Assembly (NCBI GenBank): GCA_027001345.1
Contig: JALTMS010000739.1
Coordinates: 1 to 8,753, forward strand
Reading direction: 5' to 3'
From: Acidobacteriota bacterium
GTDB taxonomy: Bacteria > Acidobacteriota > Polarisedimenticolia > J045
Length of the DNA stretch: 8,753 nucleotides
The notes beneath the pieces are model-generated. The model searched no databases and was not told where the DNA came from. It saw only the letters and a list, made by a program, of their open reading frames with translations. Of the stretch, positions 1 to 6,600 are shown piece by piece (the stretch's first letter is position 1; every line of letters begins with the position of its first letter). The position numbers and the translations under genes were made by a program.

Positions 1-1900
1 GGCGCACCCGAGCGATGTCCTCGAAGCGCTCGGCCTTCAGCCCGAGGGAAATCGCGTCGAGCAGAGCCTCCCGCAGGCGAATCCGCCGCGAGGCCCTGAA
101 GCGCTCCATGCGCGCGAGGAAGGCCTGCTCGTCGAGGAAGAGCACCGCCGCCAGGATCGCCTCCGCCCGCACTTCCCAGCTTTCCAGGCGACGATCGAGA
201 AGCTCGAGAATCTGCTGCTGGAGGTCCCGGCGCCCCGCCAGCTCGCGGTGAAAGCGGCGATAGAGACTGATCGCCTCCCGGCGCGTCTCGTAGTAGCCGT
301 CCTCGAGCCCCATGCGCACCAGGTCGGCGAAATAAGGCTCGTACTCAGTGGCCCGGTGGAGCGCCGCCAGGGAGTTGCGCTTGAGATAGCCACGGAAGCC
401 GGCGAAATGGTCTCGGATGAACGGGTAGCGCTCGCGGCAACCGAGCGCACCGATCAGCTTGATTCCGCGGTTGACCACCAGGTAGTCGGAAGCCGCCAGG
501 TACTCCTCCATCTTGATCCGATAGTACTGCCGGTAGAGCTGCTCGATCGACGGCTCCCGTCCCTCGACGGCCAGGTGCTTGACGAGGCTGTCGAAGTTGC
601 GCTGAAAACGGACGAAACGCGGCTCGACCACCTGGGAGACGAATTCCACCGGCCGGCCCTCGAGCACACTCGACACCGCCCGCACCACCGCCTGCTCCAT
701 GCCCCGGTCGTAGAGCGCCGCGGCGTTGTCGGCAAGGCGGTGCCGGCGCTCCGGATCGGCGGCCAGAGCCTCGATGCGCGCCGCCAGGTCTTCGGCGTCC
801 ACCTGGTCGACGCCGGTGGCCGGATCGCGGCGCTCGAAGAGCACCTCGGCGCCCTCCTTCTCGGCCACGGCCAGGGCGTTGAACTCCTGGTGGTCACCGG
901 GCAGCCCACGCTTGGGAATCAGCAGCGCCGCTCGTCCGAGGGCCAGCACCTCCGAGAGCGAGCCCGCTCCGGCGCGACAGACCAGCAGATCGGCGGCCCG
1001 CTGGTAGTCGTAGAGATCGTCGAGGTAGCGATGGCCACGGTAGAAGACCCGGCCGTCCTCCCTCCGGGCCACCAGCTCGGCAGCATCGAAGCGCTCGCCG
1101 AGCACCTGGTGGATCCCACGAGCCGTGTCGCCCACCGCGTCATAGTCGAGGGAGGCTTGCAGGCCGACGCTGTGGACGATGTAGAGTCGGTCTACGGCGG
1201 CCAGCCGCTCGAGCGCCGCGACCAGGGCCCGATTGATGCTGCGGGCGCCCATCGAGCCGCCGGCCACGACCACCACGAAGGCATCGGCGGGCAGGCCGAG
1301 CCGGCGCCGGAGAGCCGCGGGATCCTCTCCCTGCTCGAGATACTCCCGGCGCACCGGATAGCCGGTGTCCACGCAGCGGTTGTTCCAGATGAAGTAGGCC
1401 GTCTCCTTGAAGCTCACCAGGACCAGATCGGCGAACAAGGAGGCGAACTGGTTGAGCAGCCCGGGCACCAGGTTCTGCTCATCGATCACGATCCGTAGTC
1501 GCAGAAAGGGCTTGAGCGCAAACGCTGCGACGATCACCGGAGCCGAAACGTAGCCTCCTGCCGCCAGCACCAGCCGGGGCCGGAAGCGCAGCAGCCAGGC
1601 CAGGGAGGACAGGGCGCCGCGCATCACCGAGGCCAGCGCCCGCAGCTTGCCCAGCCACGAGCCCCCCGCGAAAGGTGCGGAGGGGATGAACTGCAGCGGG
1701 ATTCCGTGGCGCGGAACGATTTCTTCCTCGGCCCGGCCACGCACGCCGAGGTACAGCGCCTCGCCCACCACACCCCGTCGGCGCAGCATCTCGTACAGCG
1801 CCAGGCAGGGGTAGACGTGTCCCCCGGTCCCGCCCCCGGTCAGGACGACACGCACCTCCTCGAAGGCCTGGGGGTCAGCGGATTCCCGTCGCGAGGCCAT
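1..1900 (-). CDS. MurG-like glycosyltransferase with HEAT-like C-terminal extension (partial at left edge)
   Basis: Reading from ATG at 1900, the frame stays open for 633 codons to the left edge, so the C-terminus is missing. Residues about 16-415 look like a GT28/MurG fold: GGGTGGHVYP at 22-31 (N-terminal glycine loop), GGYVSAP at 115-121, DEQNLVPG at 140-147, TGYPVR at 179-184, GGSMGAR at 214-220, and the C-terminal donor-site block RAGAGSLSE at 309-317 with DHQ at 336-338. MurG adds GlcNAc from UDP-GlcNAc to lipid I at the inner face of the membrane. Family members are usually near 355-365 residues. Here at least 215 more follow, helical and HEAT-like (about 475-633), with recurring Arg/Leu/Ala helices. 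The usual HEQN motif has Asp in place of His, so the substrate may not be lipid I. The ATG has no clear Shine-Dalgarno. A GTG at 1855 (residue 16, giving MRVVLTGGGTGGH) fits MurG N-termini better and is preceded directly by GAGGAG, too close to be a normal site. The gene follows nfuA by 14 bp, probably in one operon. GT28 membership is secure; the exact substrate is not. Confidence 0.88.
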   Translation of the reverse strand, partial: MASRRESADPQAFEEVRVVLTGGGTGGHVYPCLALYEMLRRRGVVGEALYLGVRGRAEEEIVPRHGIPLQFIPSAPFAGGSWLGKLRALASVMRGALSSLAWLLRFRPRLVLAAGGYVSAPVIVAAFALKPFLRLRIVIDEQNLVPGLLNQFASLFADLVLVSFKETAYFIWNNRCVDTGYPVRREYLEQGEDPAALRRRLGLPADAFVVVVAGGSMGARSINRALVAALERLAAVDRLYIVHSVGLQASLDYDAVGDTARGIHQVLGERFDAAELVARREDGRVFYRGHRYLDDLYDYQRAADLLVCRAGAGSLSEVLALGRAALLIPKRGLPGDHQEFNALAVAEKEGAEVLFERRDPATGVDQVDAEDLAARIEALAADPERRHRLADNAAALYDRGMEQAVVRAVSSVLEGRPVEFVSQVVEPRFVRFQRNFDSLVKHLAVEGREPSIEQLYRQYYRIKMEEYLAASDYLVVNRGIKLIGALGCRERYPFIRDHFAGFRGYLKRNSLAALHRATEYEPYFADLVRMGLEDGYYETRREAISLYRRFHRELAGRRDLQQQILELLDRRLESWEVRAEAILAAVLFLDEQAFLARMERFRASRRIRLREALLDAISLGLKAERFEDIARVR

Positions 1901-1914
1901 CGCCGCGGGGGGAG

Positions 1915-2487
1915 TCAGTGGGACATGAAGGGATTGGTTCCCGCGCCGTGATCGGTTCGATCGACCACGTCGCTGATCTCGGGGACTTGCTCGATGATCG
2001 CGTGGCGAATCCCCTCGCTCAGGGTGGCCTGGGCACCGGAGCAGCCCTGGCAACCGCCACCGAGCTGCACGTAGGCCACACCGTCGCTGACCTCCACCAG
2101 CTCGATCCAGCCGCCATGTTGCGCGAGGGAGGGCTGGACACGCTCGTCGAGCACGAGCTGCACCTTCTTGGCCACCGGATCCTTCCACTCGGGCTCGGAG
2201 GCGGGATTGTTGATCTGGAAGCCGGCGTTGCCATCGTGTTCGACGAAGTCGACGGTGGCGCCCTTCATCCACTCCGCCGACTGGGCGTCGAAAACGGCCT
2301 TGATGCCGTCGGCCTCGACCACCTGGTCCTGCTCGGTGATCTCCTCGTCACCCACCAGTTGCAGACCATAGCGGAAGGTATAGTTGCCCACCTTGGAGGC
2401 CCGGATCCTCAACGCGGTGGCGTCATCGCCGGACTCTTCCATGATTTCGCGAATCTTGCTGCTCGCCGCCTGGGTGAAGCTGATCAT
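1915..2487 (-). CDS. nfuA: NfuA-type Fe-S cluster carrier (degenerate A-type domain plus NifU-like domain)
   Basis: This 190-residue protein matches the length and two-domain plan of E. coli NfuA (191 residues). Residues 1 to about 95 are a HesB/IscA-like A-type domain, ending in GFQINNP, which contains no cysteine at all, as in E. coli NfuA, where this domain is thought to contact client proteins. Residues about 105-178 are a NifU C-terminal (Nfu) domain with the CxxC motif GGGCQGCSGA (Cys146 and Cys149). In this family the CxxC pair binds a [4Fe-4S] cluster shared across a dimer, which is passed to apo-enzymes in the cytosol. The start at 2487 is supported by a strong ribosome-binding site 8 nt upstream and by the conserved N-terminus. 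The MurG-like gene begins 14 bp after its stop. No IscR-type site or other isc/suf gene is visible nearby, so I infer housekeeping expression. Confidence 0.95.
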   Translation of the reverse strand: MISFTQAASSKIREIMEESGDDATALRIRASKVGNYTFRYGLQLVGDEEITEQDQVVEADGIKAVFDAQSAEWMKGATVDFVEHDGNAGFQINNPASEPEWKDPVAKKVQLVLDERVQPSLAQHGGWIELVEVSDGVAYVQLGGGCQGCSGAQATLSEGIRHAIIEQVPEISDVVDRTDHGAGTNPFMSH

Positions 2488-2494
2488 CTGAAGA

Positions 2495-2501
2495 TCTCCT
2501 C
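2495..2501 (-). promoter_or_regulatory. Ribosome-binding site of nfuA
   Basis: The minus strand reads GAGGAGA here, with AGGAG (2496-2500) ending 8 nt before the ATG at 2487. This is the best Shine-Dalgarno in the window and fixes the nfuA start. Confidence 0.8.
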
Positions 2502-2597
2502 GTATCTGGGTCGCTGGGCTGGCAGTTTACCCTTCCCCGCCGGGAATTGCGCCTCGGCCCGCCGGGAGCGGAATTTCGGATGCATGACCTCCCGAAA

Positions 2598-2626
2598 GGG
2601 CCCGGACTGGCCTGCCCCCCGGGCTC
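2598..2626. repeat. GC-rich inverted repeat (possible leader hairpin)
   Basis: GCCCGG at 2600-2605 pairs perfectly with CCGGGC at 2619-2624. On the plus strand the stem extends to 8 bp, one of them a G-U pair (2598-2605 with 2619-2626), around a 13-nt loop. No T-run follows in either direction, so it is not a standard terminator. It could be a leader structure of the nfuA transcript or simply a product of high GC content. Confidence 0.3.
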
Positions 2627-2753
2627 CAGTATCATCGCCGACGATTCATCGGTGCTCTGGGCGAAACGGCGCCATGGGCCGCTGGCCGGGCCCTTCGAGC
2701 CCTCCGGCAGCCGTTTGCGGCATCTTGCCTCGAAGCTTGATGAACAAACCGGG

Positions 2754-2781
2754 TTAATCAGAGTCGCTCAGTCCGTATACT
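2754..2781 (+). promoter_or_regulatory. Candidate sigma70-type promoter for the S9 peptidase gene
   Basis: TATACT at 2776-2781 matches the TATAAT consensus at 5 of 6 positions. TTAATC at 2754-2759 is a weak -35 (3 of 6) with a 16-bp spacer. This is the most AT-rich stretch of the intergenic region. Initiation near 2788 would leave a leader of about 55 nt before the ATG at 2844. The assignment rests on sequence match only. Confidence 0.45.
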
Positions 2782-2832
2782 AGCGGCTTGGCCAGCCCCG
2801 GCGCCGCTCCCGGCCCCGGGGAAGAGGTCGAC

Positions 2833-2838
2833 AGGAAG
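2833..2838 (+). promoter_or_regulatory. Ribosome-binding site of the S9 peptidase gene
   Basis: AGGAAG lies 5 nt before the ATG at 2844 (7 nt if the AGGA core is counted). It supports that start, which also gives an N-terminus typical of the family. Confidence 0.6.
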
Positions 2839-2843
2839 CGATC

Positions 2844-4721
2844 ATGCCCCAGATCCCCCTGATCCCCCGAGAGGTGCTTTTCGGCAATCCGGGCCGGGCG
2901 GCACCGCGGATCTCCCCCGACGGCGCCCGCCTGGCCTACCTCGCGCCCTCCCCCGAGGGGGTGCTCAACATCTGGGTTCGCACCCGGGGCCGGCAGGACG
3001 ACACCCAGGTCACCGATGACCGACATCGCGGCATTCGCTCGTTCACCTGGACCCACGATGGCCAGCACCTGCTCTATGTCCAGGACCAACAGGGCGACGA
3101 GAACTGGCACGTCCACCTGGTCCACGCCGCCGAGCGCAACACTCGCGACCTGACCCCCTTCGACGGCGTGCGGGCCCAGGGGGTGATGCTCGACCGGCAT
3201 CATCCCGGACAGATGCTCGTCGGCCTCAATCGCTCGGATCCGACCATCTTCGACGTCTACCGGGTCGATCTCGTCAGCGGCAAGCTGAGCCTCGACACCA
3301 AGAACCCGGGAGACGTGGTGAGCTGGATCACCGATGCGGATTTCCAGATTCGCGGCGCGGTGACCAAGAGCACCAGCGACGGCAGCACTTCGCTGCGGGT
3401 GCGTCGCACGGTTCGGGATCCGTGGAAGGAGATCGCCCACTGGCCATTCGAAGACAGCGGCGGTCCGGTGGCCTTTACTCGAGACGGAAAGGCGATCATC
3501 GCCGAAACCTCCACCGACAGCGATACCACCCGGCTGGTCCTGCTCGACGCCGAGACCGGCGAGACGCTCGAGGAACTGGCCCATGACCCCCGTTGCGACG
3601 TGGGCAGCCTGATGATCGATCCGGAAAGGAGGGTCGTGCAGGCGGTGGGGTTCAACTACCAGCGCAACGAGTGGAAGGTGCTCGATCCCGGTATTGCCGA
3701 CGACTTCCAGCGAATCGCCGAGCAGACCCGGGGACAGTTCGTGGTCACCGATCGCGATCATGCCGATCGTTTCTGGATCGTCGCCGACGAGGTGGACGAC
3801 GGTCCACTGGCCTGGCAACTCTACGATCGACAGCAGGGACGCATGGAGTTGCTCTTCGTCAACCGCCCCGAACTCGGGGACTACCGCCTGGCTCCGCGGG
3901 AACCGGTGCTGATCCGGACCCGGGACGGAGCCGAGATGGTGGGTTTTCTCACCCTTCCCCTCGATCGCCGGGAACCGGGGCCGATGGTGCTGGTGGTGCA
4001 CGGCGGCCCCTGGGCCCGGGACCGCTGGGGCTTCGACGCCGTCGCCCAGTGGCTGGCCAACCGGGGCTATGCCGCGCTGCAGGTCAACTTTCGCGGCTCG
4101 ACGGGCTACGGCAAGCGCTGGCTCAACGCCGGCAACGGAGAGTGGGGCGTGGGGGCCATGCAGCACGACCTGAGCGACGCGGTGCAGTGGGCGATCGACC
4201 AGGGCCACGCCGACCCGACCAAGATCTGCATCTACGGCGGCTCCTACGGCGGCTATGCCACGCTGGCCGGGCTGACCTTCACCCCCGAACTCTACTGCTG
4301 CGGGGTGGACATCGTCGGTCCCTCCAACGTCCGCACGCTTTTCGAATCGGTGCCTCCCTACTGGAAGCCGATGAAACGGCAGTTGATCCGCCGGGTGGGG
4401 GACGTGGAGGCCGACGAGCAGCTCAACCGACGCATCTCGCCGCTCTACCACGTGGACAAGATTCGCGCTCCGCTGATCATCGCCCAGGGCGCCAACGACC
4501 CGCGGGTCAACATTCGTGAAGCCGATCAGATGGTCGAGGCCATGCGCCGCCGCGGCCTGGCGGTGACCTACGTGGTCTACCCCGATGAGGGACATGGCTT
4601 CGCCCGCCCGGAGAACCGCCTCGATTTCTACGGTCGCATCGAGGAGTTTCTCGCCGACCGGCTCGGCGGCCGCGCCGAGCCCTGGGTTCAGGTGGCCGGC
4701 TCGACGGCGGAACTTCGCTGA
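2844..4721 (+). CDS. Prolyl oligopeptidase family (S9) serine peptidase, cytoplasmic
   Basis: This 625-residue protein has the two-part plan of S9 peptidases resembling acylaminoacyl peptidase or dipeptidyl peptidase. Residues about 1-345 form a beta-propeller with WD/PD40-like repeats, such as PRISPDGARLAYLAP near the start and TWTHDGQHLLYV at 69-80. Residues about 355-610 form an alpha/beta hydrolase. Catalytic residues are all visible: Ser467 in YGGSYGGY, Asp552 in GANDPRV and His584 in DEGHGF. HGGPW at 386-390 is the likely oxyanion segment. Such enzymes release dipeptides or acyl-amino acids from short peptides, with the propeller excluding folded proteins. There is no signal peptide or membrane segment, so it should act in the cytosol on peptide turnover. 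The length is normal (600-650) and the gene looks intact. It has its own candidate promoter; the MutS-like gene follows on the same strand after a 54-78 bp gap and may be cotranscribed. The family is certain, the substrate preference is not. Confidence 0.95.
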   Translation: MPQIPLIPREVLFGNPGRAAPRISPDGARLAYLAPSPEGVLNIWVRTRGRQDDTQVTDDRHRGIRSFTWTHDGQHLLYVQDQQGDENWHVHLVHAAERNTRDLTPFDGVRAQGVMLDRHHPGQMLVGLNRSDPTIFDVYRVDLVSGKLSLDTKNPGDVVSWITDADFQIRGAVTKSTSDGSTSLRVRRTVRDPWKEIAHWPFEDSGGPVAFTRDGKAIIAETSTDSDTTRLVLLDAETGETLEELAHDPRCDVGSLMIDPERRVVQAVGFNYQRNEWKVLDPGIADDFQRIAEQTRGQFVVTDRDHADRFWIVADEVDDGPLAWQLYDRQQGRMELLFVNRPELGDYRLAPREPVLIRTRDGAEMVGFLTLPLDRREPGPMVLVVHGGPWARDRWGFDAVAQWLANRGYAALQVNFRGSTGYGKRWLNAGNGEWGVGAMQHDLSDAVQWAIDQGHADPTKICIYGGSYGGYATLAGLTFTPELYCCGVDIVGPSNVRTLFESVPPYWKPMKRQLIRRVGDVEADEQLNRRISPLYHVDKIRAPLIIAQGANDPRVNIREADQMVEAMRRRGLAVTYVVYPDEGHGFARPENRLDFYGRIEEFLADRLGGRAEPWVQVAGSTAELR

Positions 4722-4729
4722 CCGACCCT

Positions 4730-4753
4730 CACCCGGCGATCTCCGCGCGGGTG
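4730..4753 (+). other. Short inverted repeat between the S9 peptidase and MutS-like genes
   Basis: CACCCG (4730-4735) can pair with CGGGTG (4748-4753) across a 12-nt loop, just after the S9 stop codon. No T-tract follows, so it is at most a weak attenuator. TATCAT at 4764-4769 resembles a -10 box but has no -35, so a separate promoter for the downstream gene is only possible. Confidence 0.2.
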
Positions 4754-4775
4754 GCCGGGGCGCTATCATGCTCCG

Positions 4776-6581
4776 ATGAAGCCAGGTGGGCAGACTCCCA
4801 TGACCATCTGCCGGCAGCGGCTCGAGCAGCGCGAACAGGAGCTGCGAGCGGCCGCGGCCGCTGGCCGGCGCATCGGCTGGGCACGGCTGGTCACGCTGCT
4901 CGGCGGGCTGGCCCTGCTCGGCAGCATCGTGCTGACAGGCGAGCCGGCCCCCGGATGGCTGTGGCTGCCGCTGGTCGCATTCTTCTCCCTGCTCGCCCTG
5001 CACGAGAAGGCCGATCGCCGTCGACGGCATGCCGATCGAGGCGCCGACTTCTATCGCGCGGCCCTGGCACGCGCCGAAGGGCGGTGGGCCGGGCAGGGTT
5101 TCGGAGGCGAGGATCTTGCCGAGCCGAACCACCCCTACGCCGCCGACCTCGACATCTTCGGCCCCGGCTCGCTGTTCGAGTTTCTCTGCCGGGCACGGAC
5201 TGCCGGCGGCCGGCGACGACTGGCTGGATGGCTCACGCAGCCGGCCTCGGGCGACGAGATCCGCCGGAGACAGCAGGCCGTGCGGGAACTGGCCGATCGG
5301 ATCGACCTGCGGGAGGATCTCCACCGCCTCGGCCAGCAGCTCGGCGCTCGCCTCGACGAGCAGGGCGTCCGCCAGTGGGCCGGCCAGCCGCCCACCCTGC
5401 CGCGCCTGCCCGCCCTCGTCGGCGCGGGTCTGACCTGCCTGCTGCTCGCCGGCCTGACCGTCTGGCTGACCACCGGAGGCGGACTGTGGCTGGTGGCCAC
5501 CGCCGCCCTCGGCCACTTCGCCTTGACCCTCGTCTTCCACCAGCGAGTGGAACAAACCCTCACCTCGGCGGAAAGCCGGATGCCCGATCTGGCCCTGGTG
5601 GCCGGTCTGCTGGCAAGACTCGAGACCGAAACCTTTGCCAGCCCCTGCCTGGCAGAACTGCAAGCAGGACGCGAGACGACTGCCACCCCCGCCTCGGCCA
5701 GCATCCGCCGCCTGTCCCGCCTGATTCGCCTGCTCGACTGGCGCCGCAACCAGATCTTCATCCCCCTCGCCCTGCTGCTGGCCTGGGGTACCCACCTGGC
5801 CTTCGCCATCGACCGCTGGCACCGGCGTCACGGCGCAGAGGTCGCGCGATGGGTGGAGGCCGTCTTCGAAGTCGAGGCGCTGGTCTCGCTCGCCGCCTTC
5901 GCCTGGGAGAACCCGCAGCACGTCATGCCCGAGATCGTCGCATCCTCCGAGCCGCGACTTTCCGCTCGGGGGCTGGGCCACCCCCTGATCGAGGCCCGAC
6001 GCTGCGTGCGCAATGACCTGGCGCTGGGCCCCGAGCGCGCCCTGCTGGTGGTCAGCGGGTCGAACATGTCGGGCAAGAGCACCTTGCTGCGGGCGGTGGG
6101 CGTCAACGTGGTGCTGGCCCAGGCCGGAGCACCGGTCTGCGCCGAGGCCATGAGTCTGTCTACCTTGCAGGTCGCCGCGTCGATCCGAATCAACGACTCG
6201 CTGAGTTCGGGAGTCTCCCGCTTCTACGCCGAGATCCAGCGCATCCGGCAGATCTTCGACCTGGCCGCCGCCCGCTGCCCTCTGCTCTTCCTGCTCGACG
6301 AGCTACTCGCCGGCACCAACTCCCACGACCGCCGCATCGGCGCCGAGGCGATCGTGCGCGGTCTGCTCGAACGGGGGGCGATCGGCCTGCTGACGACCCA
6401 TGACCTGGCCCTGACAGCCATGGTCGGGGACCTGCCCGCGGCAGCCGAGAACGTGCACTTCGAAGACCAGCTCACCCCGCAAGGGATGGTCTTCGACTAC
6501 CGCCTCGAGCCCGGCGTGGTCACCCACTCCAACGCGCTGGCGCTGATGCGCGAAATCGGCCTGGAGATTCCCGGCCCGTGA
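4776..6581 (+). CDS. Membrane-anchored MutS-family ATPase (MutS domain V only)
   Basis: The 601-residue product ends in a clear MutS-type ATPase domain (about 390-600): Walker A GSNMSGKST at 428-436 (Lys434), a signature-like segment SLSSGVSRFYAEIQRI at 475-490, Walker B LLFLLDELLAGTNS at 503-516 (Asp508, Glu509) and a TTHD switch at 540-543. The mismatch-binding and connector domains of MutS are absent. Instead the N-terminal two thirds contain hydrophobic segments at about 37-54, 60-76, 212-231 and 235-254, with a weaker fifth near 325-345, separated by charged, Arg-rich stretches. The middle (about 120-200 and 260-320) resembles the MutS core/lever region, including FLCRARTAGGRRRLAGWL. Membrane-anchored MutS relatives of this size occur in other bacteria, and their function is not established. 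A role in DNA handling near the membrane is inference. An in-frame ATG at 4800 (residue 9) has AGGTGG 10 nt upstream, whereas the ATG at 4776 has none, so translation may begin at 4800. The gene converges with the kinase gene. Confidence 0.9.
   Translation: MKPGGQTPMTICRQRLEQREQELRAAAAAGRRIGWARLVTLLGGLALLGSIVLTGEPAPGWLWLPLVAFFSLLALHEKADRRRRHADRGADFYRAALARAEGRWAGQGFGGEDLAEPNHPYAADLDIFGPGSLFEFLCRARTAGGRRRLAGWLTQPASGDEIRRRQQAVRELADRIDLREDLHRLGQQLGARLDEQGVRQWAGQPPTLPRLPALVGAGLTCLLLAGLTVWLTTGGGLWLVATAALGHFALTLVFHQRVEQTLTSAESRMPDLALVAGLLARLETETFASPCLAELQAGRETTATPASASIRRLSRLIRLLDWRRNQIFIPLALLLAWGTHLAFAIDRWHRRHGAEVARWVEAVFEVEALVSLAAFAWENPQHVMPEIVASSEPRLSARGLGHPLIEARRCVRNDLALGPERALLVVSGSNMSGKSTLLRAVGVNVVLAQAGAPVCAEAMSLSTLQVAASIRINDSLSSGVSRFYAEIQRIRQIFDLAAARCPLLFLLDELLAGTNSHDRRIGAEAIVRGLLERGAIGLLTTHDLALTAMVGDLPAAAENVHFEDQLTPQGMVFDYRLEPGVVTHSNALALMREIGLEIPGP
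4784..4789 (+). promoter_or_regulatory. Possible ribosome-binding site favouring the internal MutS-like start at 4800
   Basis: AGGTGG lies 10 nt before the in-frame ATG at 4800. The upstream ATG at 4776 is preceded by a sequence without purine-rich complementarity to 16S rRNA. Use of 4800 would give a protein starting MTICRQRLEQ, 593 residues long. Confidence 0.4.
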
Positions 6582-6600
6582 TCAACCAGAAACAGGCCGG
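6571..6600. terminator. Possible bidirectional hairpin between convergent genes
   Basis: CCGGCC (6571-6576) and GGCCGG (6595-6600) form a perfect 6-bp GC stem around an 18-nt loop. The repeat overlaps the end of the MutS-like gene and abuts the stop codon of the converging kinase gene. It sits where a shared terminator would be expected, but lacks a T-run on either side. Confidence 0.3.

Larger units (their letters stand above)
2488..2843. other. Divergent intergenic region between nfuA and the S9 peptidase
   Basis: These 356 bp hold no reading frame with recognisable protein character on either strand; the short open frames crossing it look like random GC-rich translation. It must carry the control signals for both directions. 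On the plus strand a TATACT box near the right end is the best promoter candidate. On the minus strand only weak -10-like boxes are seen: TAAACT (2524-2529) close to nfuA and GATACT (2628-2633), neither with a convincing -35. A GC-rich inverted repeat lies at 2598-2626. No tRNA, riboswitch or repeat array is apparent. Confidence 0.6.

Noticed and set aside
248..1498. A 416-codon plus-strand open frame opposite the MurG-like gene.
   Set aside because: The minus-strand frame carries all GT28 motifs in order. The plus frame is a composition-driven shadow with no domain signal.
1918..2757. A 279-codon plus-strand frame opposite nfuA and the intergenic region.
   Set aside because: nfuA on the minus strand is unambiguous (CxxC Nfu domain, good ribosome-binding site). 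The plus frame has no family resemblance.
2547..2783. Possible small gene of about 78 codons in the divergent intergenic region.
   Set aside because: It starts at TTG without a ribosome-binding site, runs over the candidate promoter, and the product resembles nothing recognisable.
3593..4519. A 308-codon plus-strand frame inside the S9 peptidase gene.
   Set aside because: Arg/Gly-rich out-of-frame reading. The S9 catalytic triad lies in the other frame without interruption, so there is no sign of a real frameshift.
2754..5981. A 1075-codon open frame on the minus strand, antisense to the S9 peptidase and the first two thirds of the MutS-like gene.
   Set aside because: It spans two well-supported genes and the promoter region, has no recognisable domain, and is rich in Gly/Gln/Ala/Pro as expected from antisense reading of GC-rich codons. 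Its length comes from GC bias at third codon positions.
4751..6016. A 421-codon plus-strand frame overlapping the MutS-like gene in another frame.
   Set aside because: The product is a low-complexity Arg/Ala/Pro/Gly sequence typical of a frame-shifted reading of GC-rich DNA; the overlapping frame encodes real MutS motifs.
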